Shown here in pieces: positions 8,243 through 8,840 of a DNA stretch of 8,840 bases. Where the stretch lies: the NCBI GenBank assembly GCA_009927195.1, contig RFNL01000362.1, positions 1-8,840 of the forward strand, read 5' to 3'. This DNA is from Betaproteobacteria bacterium. GTDB taxonomy: Bacteria > Pseudomonadota > Gammaproteobacteria > Burkholderiales > Burkholderiaceae_C. The notes beneath the pieces were generated by a model that ran no database searches, was not told the origin of the DNA, and saw nothing but the letters and a program-made list of their open reading frames with translations. The stretch's first letter is position 1. Each line of letters begins with the position of its first letter. Made by a program: the position numbers and the translations under genes.

Positions 8243-8260
8243 CATCATCACCATCACCAT
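8243..8260. repeat. Short CAT/CAC trinucleotide run
   Basis: Six triplets, CAT CAT CAC CAT CAC CAT, on the plus strand. On the minus strand this gives ATG and GTG triplets inside the rne leader. On the plus strand it falls in frame in a 40-codon open frame from ATG 8228 to TGA 8350, giving MHQRQHHHHHHC. No ribosome binding site is evident, so coding is doubtful. Confidence 0.5.
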
Positions 8261-8419
8261 TGCAGGATTTCTCGCTGTGATCCGAGGAAGCGGTCTTTTT
8301 GTCGCTCCCTTTGGGGTATTCCGTTGAGGTTTTCAGTTCGTCGACCCTGATTCGGGGTGCCTGTGCCATCCAGTTTCCATGGTTACTGGGTTTGTGGCTG
8401 GGCCCCTCGGGGCATCGAC

Positions 8420-8448
8420 CTCACAGCGGTCATCGGACATGCTCTAAT
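8420..8448 (+). promoter_or_regulatory. Candidate rluC promoter
   Basis: CTCACA (8420-8425, four of six to TTGACA), a 17-base spacer, then TCTAAT (8443-8448, five of six to TATAAT) preceded by TGC as an extended -10. Initiation near 8455 would give a leader of about 55 bases before rluC. This is the best plus-strand match in the gap. Confidence 0.4.
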
Positions 8449-8491
8449 TGCTCTGAAATCAAGCACTTGGATCAAACCGCTGGTGAACCAC

Positions 8492-8497
8492 ATTATA
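8492..8497 (-). promoter_or_regulatory. Candidate rne -10 box (TATAAT)
   Basis: Exact TATAAT on the minus strand. The -35 position at 17-base spacing (8515-8520, GAGGCG) is poor and lies in the first codons of rluC. Initiation would be near 8485. The box sits between the rluC ribosome binding site and its upstream leader, so the two genes share a very compact control region. E. coli rne has more than one promoter, so others may exist. Confidence 0.45.
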
Positions 8498-8509
8498 GGC
8501 TCAGATGCC

Positions 8510-8840
8510 ATGCCCGCCTCGCCCCAGGTTCAAACCCTGGTGGTGGACGAGGACTCTGCCGGTCAACGGCTGGACAATTTTTTGCTCCGCCACCTCAAAG
8601 GCGTGCCCAAAACCCATGTTTACCGCATCATCCGTTCGGGAGAGGTAAGGGTCAACAAAGGGCGGGCAGCGCCCGACACCCGCTTGCTGGCCAACGATGC
8701 GGTGCGCTTGCCACCGGTGAGGGTGTCGGTGCGGGCGCACGAAAAAGCCCAACAGGTGGTTCCGGTGCGCGATTTCGCGCTCATGCTGGAAGATGCCCAC
8801 TTGATCGCGGTGGACAAACCCGCTGGTGTGGCGGTGCATG
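8510..8840 (+). CDS. rluC: 23S rRNA pseudouridine synthase RluC, N-terminal part (cut by right window edge)
   Basis: RluC-family enzymes convert uridines 955, 2504 and 2580 of 23S rRNA (E. coli numbering) to pseudouridine. The frame is open from ATG 8510 to the window end, 110 codons of a usual 310-330. Residues about 20-80 form an S4-type RNA-binding domain (AGQRLDNFLLRHL, VYRIIRSGEVRVNKGR), and the catalytic domain begins with HLIAVDKPAGVAVH near residues 97-110. The catalytic HRLD-x-x-TSG motif lies beyond the edge, so activity cannot be judged. ATG at 8505 is in another frame and is not used; AGG at 8497-8499 is ten bases before the chosen start. Divergence from rne is the same arrangement as in E. 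coli, which supports rluC over rluD. Confidence 0.93.
   Translation, partial: MPASPQVQTLVVDEDSAGQRLDNFLLRHLKGVPKTHVYRIIRSGEVRVNKGRAAPDTRLLANDAVRLPPVRVSVRAHEKAQQVVPVRDFALMLEDAHLIAVDKPAGVAVH

Larger units (their letters stand above)
7959..8485 (-). promoter_or_regulatory. Long structured 5' leader of rne mRNA
   Basis: About 550 bases separate rne from rluC and hold no convincing protein gene. A perfect TATAAT at 8492-8497 on the minus strand would start rne RNA near 8485, giving a leader of about 527 bases. Several hairpins can be drawn in the minus-strand RNA, at 7981-8008, 8058-8080, 8143-8155 (CGGCT/AGCCG), 8196-8224 and 8402-8413 (GCCC/GGGC with a CGAG loop). In E. coli the rne leader (about 360 bases) lets RNase E cut its own message when in excess; a similar role here is inferred from position and structure, not from visible sequence similarity. 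The stretch next to the start codon is AT-rich and looks unpaired. Confidence 0.55.

Noticed and set aside
8243..8260. Resemblance of the CAT/CAC run to an engineered hexahistidine tag
   Set aside because: The flanks are ordinary genomic sequence with no vector features, cloning linker or fused gene; a short trinucleotide run is the simpler explanation.
7975..8369. Three overlapping minus-strand open frames of 60-70 codons in the rne leader
   Set aside because: They overlap each other in different frames, mostly lack ribosome binding sites and show no protein-like pattern. One (8369-8157) has a weak GGA upstream, but nothing else supports it.

Overview
This window looks like chromosomal core DNA from a betaproteobacterium, most likely family Comamonadaceae (a Limnohabitans- or Rhodoferax-like lineage). 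The reasons are the moderately high GC, heavy use of TTG for leucine, the hemC-hemD-hemX-hemY order, the sequence style of ArgH and RNase E, and the rne/rluC divergent pair. The family call is inference from recognised protein sequence, not from a search. There is no mobile element, CRISPR array, tRNA or rRNA. One housekeeping gene, rne, is broken.

Layout: (1) 1-939, minus strand: the first 313 codons of argH (argininosuccinate lyase), running off the left edge. (2) 940-1032: a short divergent control region. (3) 1033-5133, plus strand: a tight four-gene heme operon. hemC and hemD both start with TTG and are 9 bases apart; hemD and hemX overlap by ATGA; hemX and hemY are one base apart. HemC and HemD turn porphobilinogen into uroporphyrinogen III, while HemX and HemY are membrane-anchored accessory proteins. 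(4) 5166-5197: a symmetrical hairpin with A and T tracts that can terminate both the hem operon and the converging rne transcript. (5) 5215-7958, minus strand: RNase E (rne) in two overlapping reading frames of 300 and 614 codons. (6) 7959-8509: about 550 bases without a convincing gene. This holds the rne promoter, a long rne leader with several hairpins (one capped by a UUCG tetraloop that favours the minus-strand RNA), and the rluC promoter. (7) 8510-8840, plus strand: the first 110 codons of rluC (23S rRNA pseudouridine synthase), cut by the right edge.

The most notable observation is the rne break. Frame is lost exactly where family members carry the SxDxNSAR motif, whose Asp is the first catalytic metal ligand (Asp303 in E. 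coli). The observed bases can be derived from an intact motif by losing one TC and one TG from two dinucleotide repeats. The two halves overlap as ATGA, so coupled translation of both is possible, but neither half carries the catalytic Asp. This is either a real inactivating or splitting mutation of a normally vital nuclease, or a local sequence error. The second point of interest is the structured rne leader, which resembles in position and likely role, though not visibly in sequence, the autoregulatory rne leader of E. coli.
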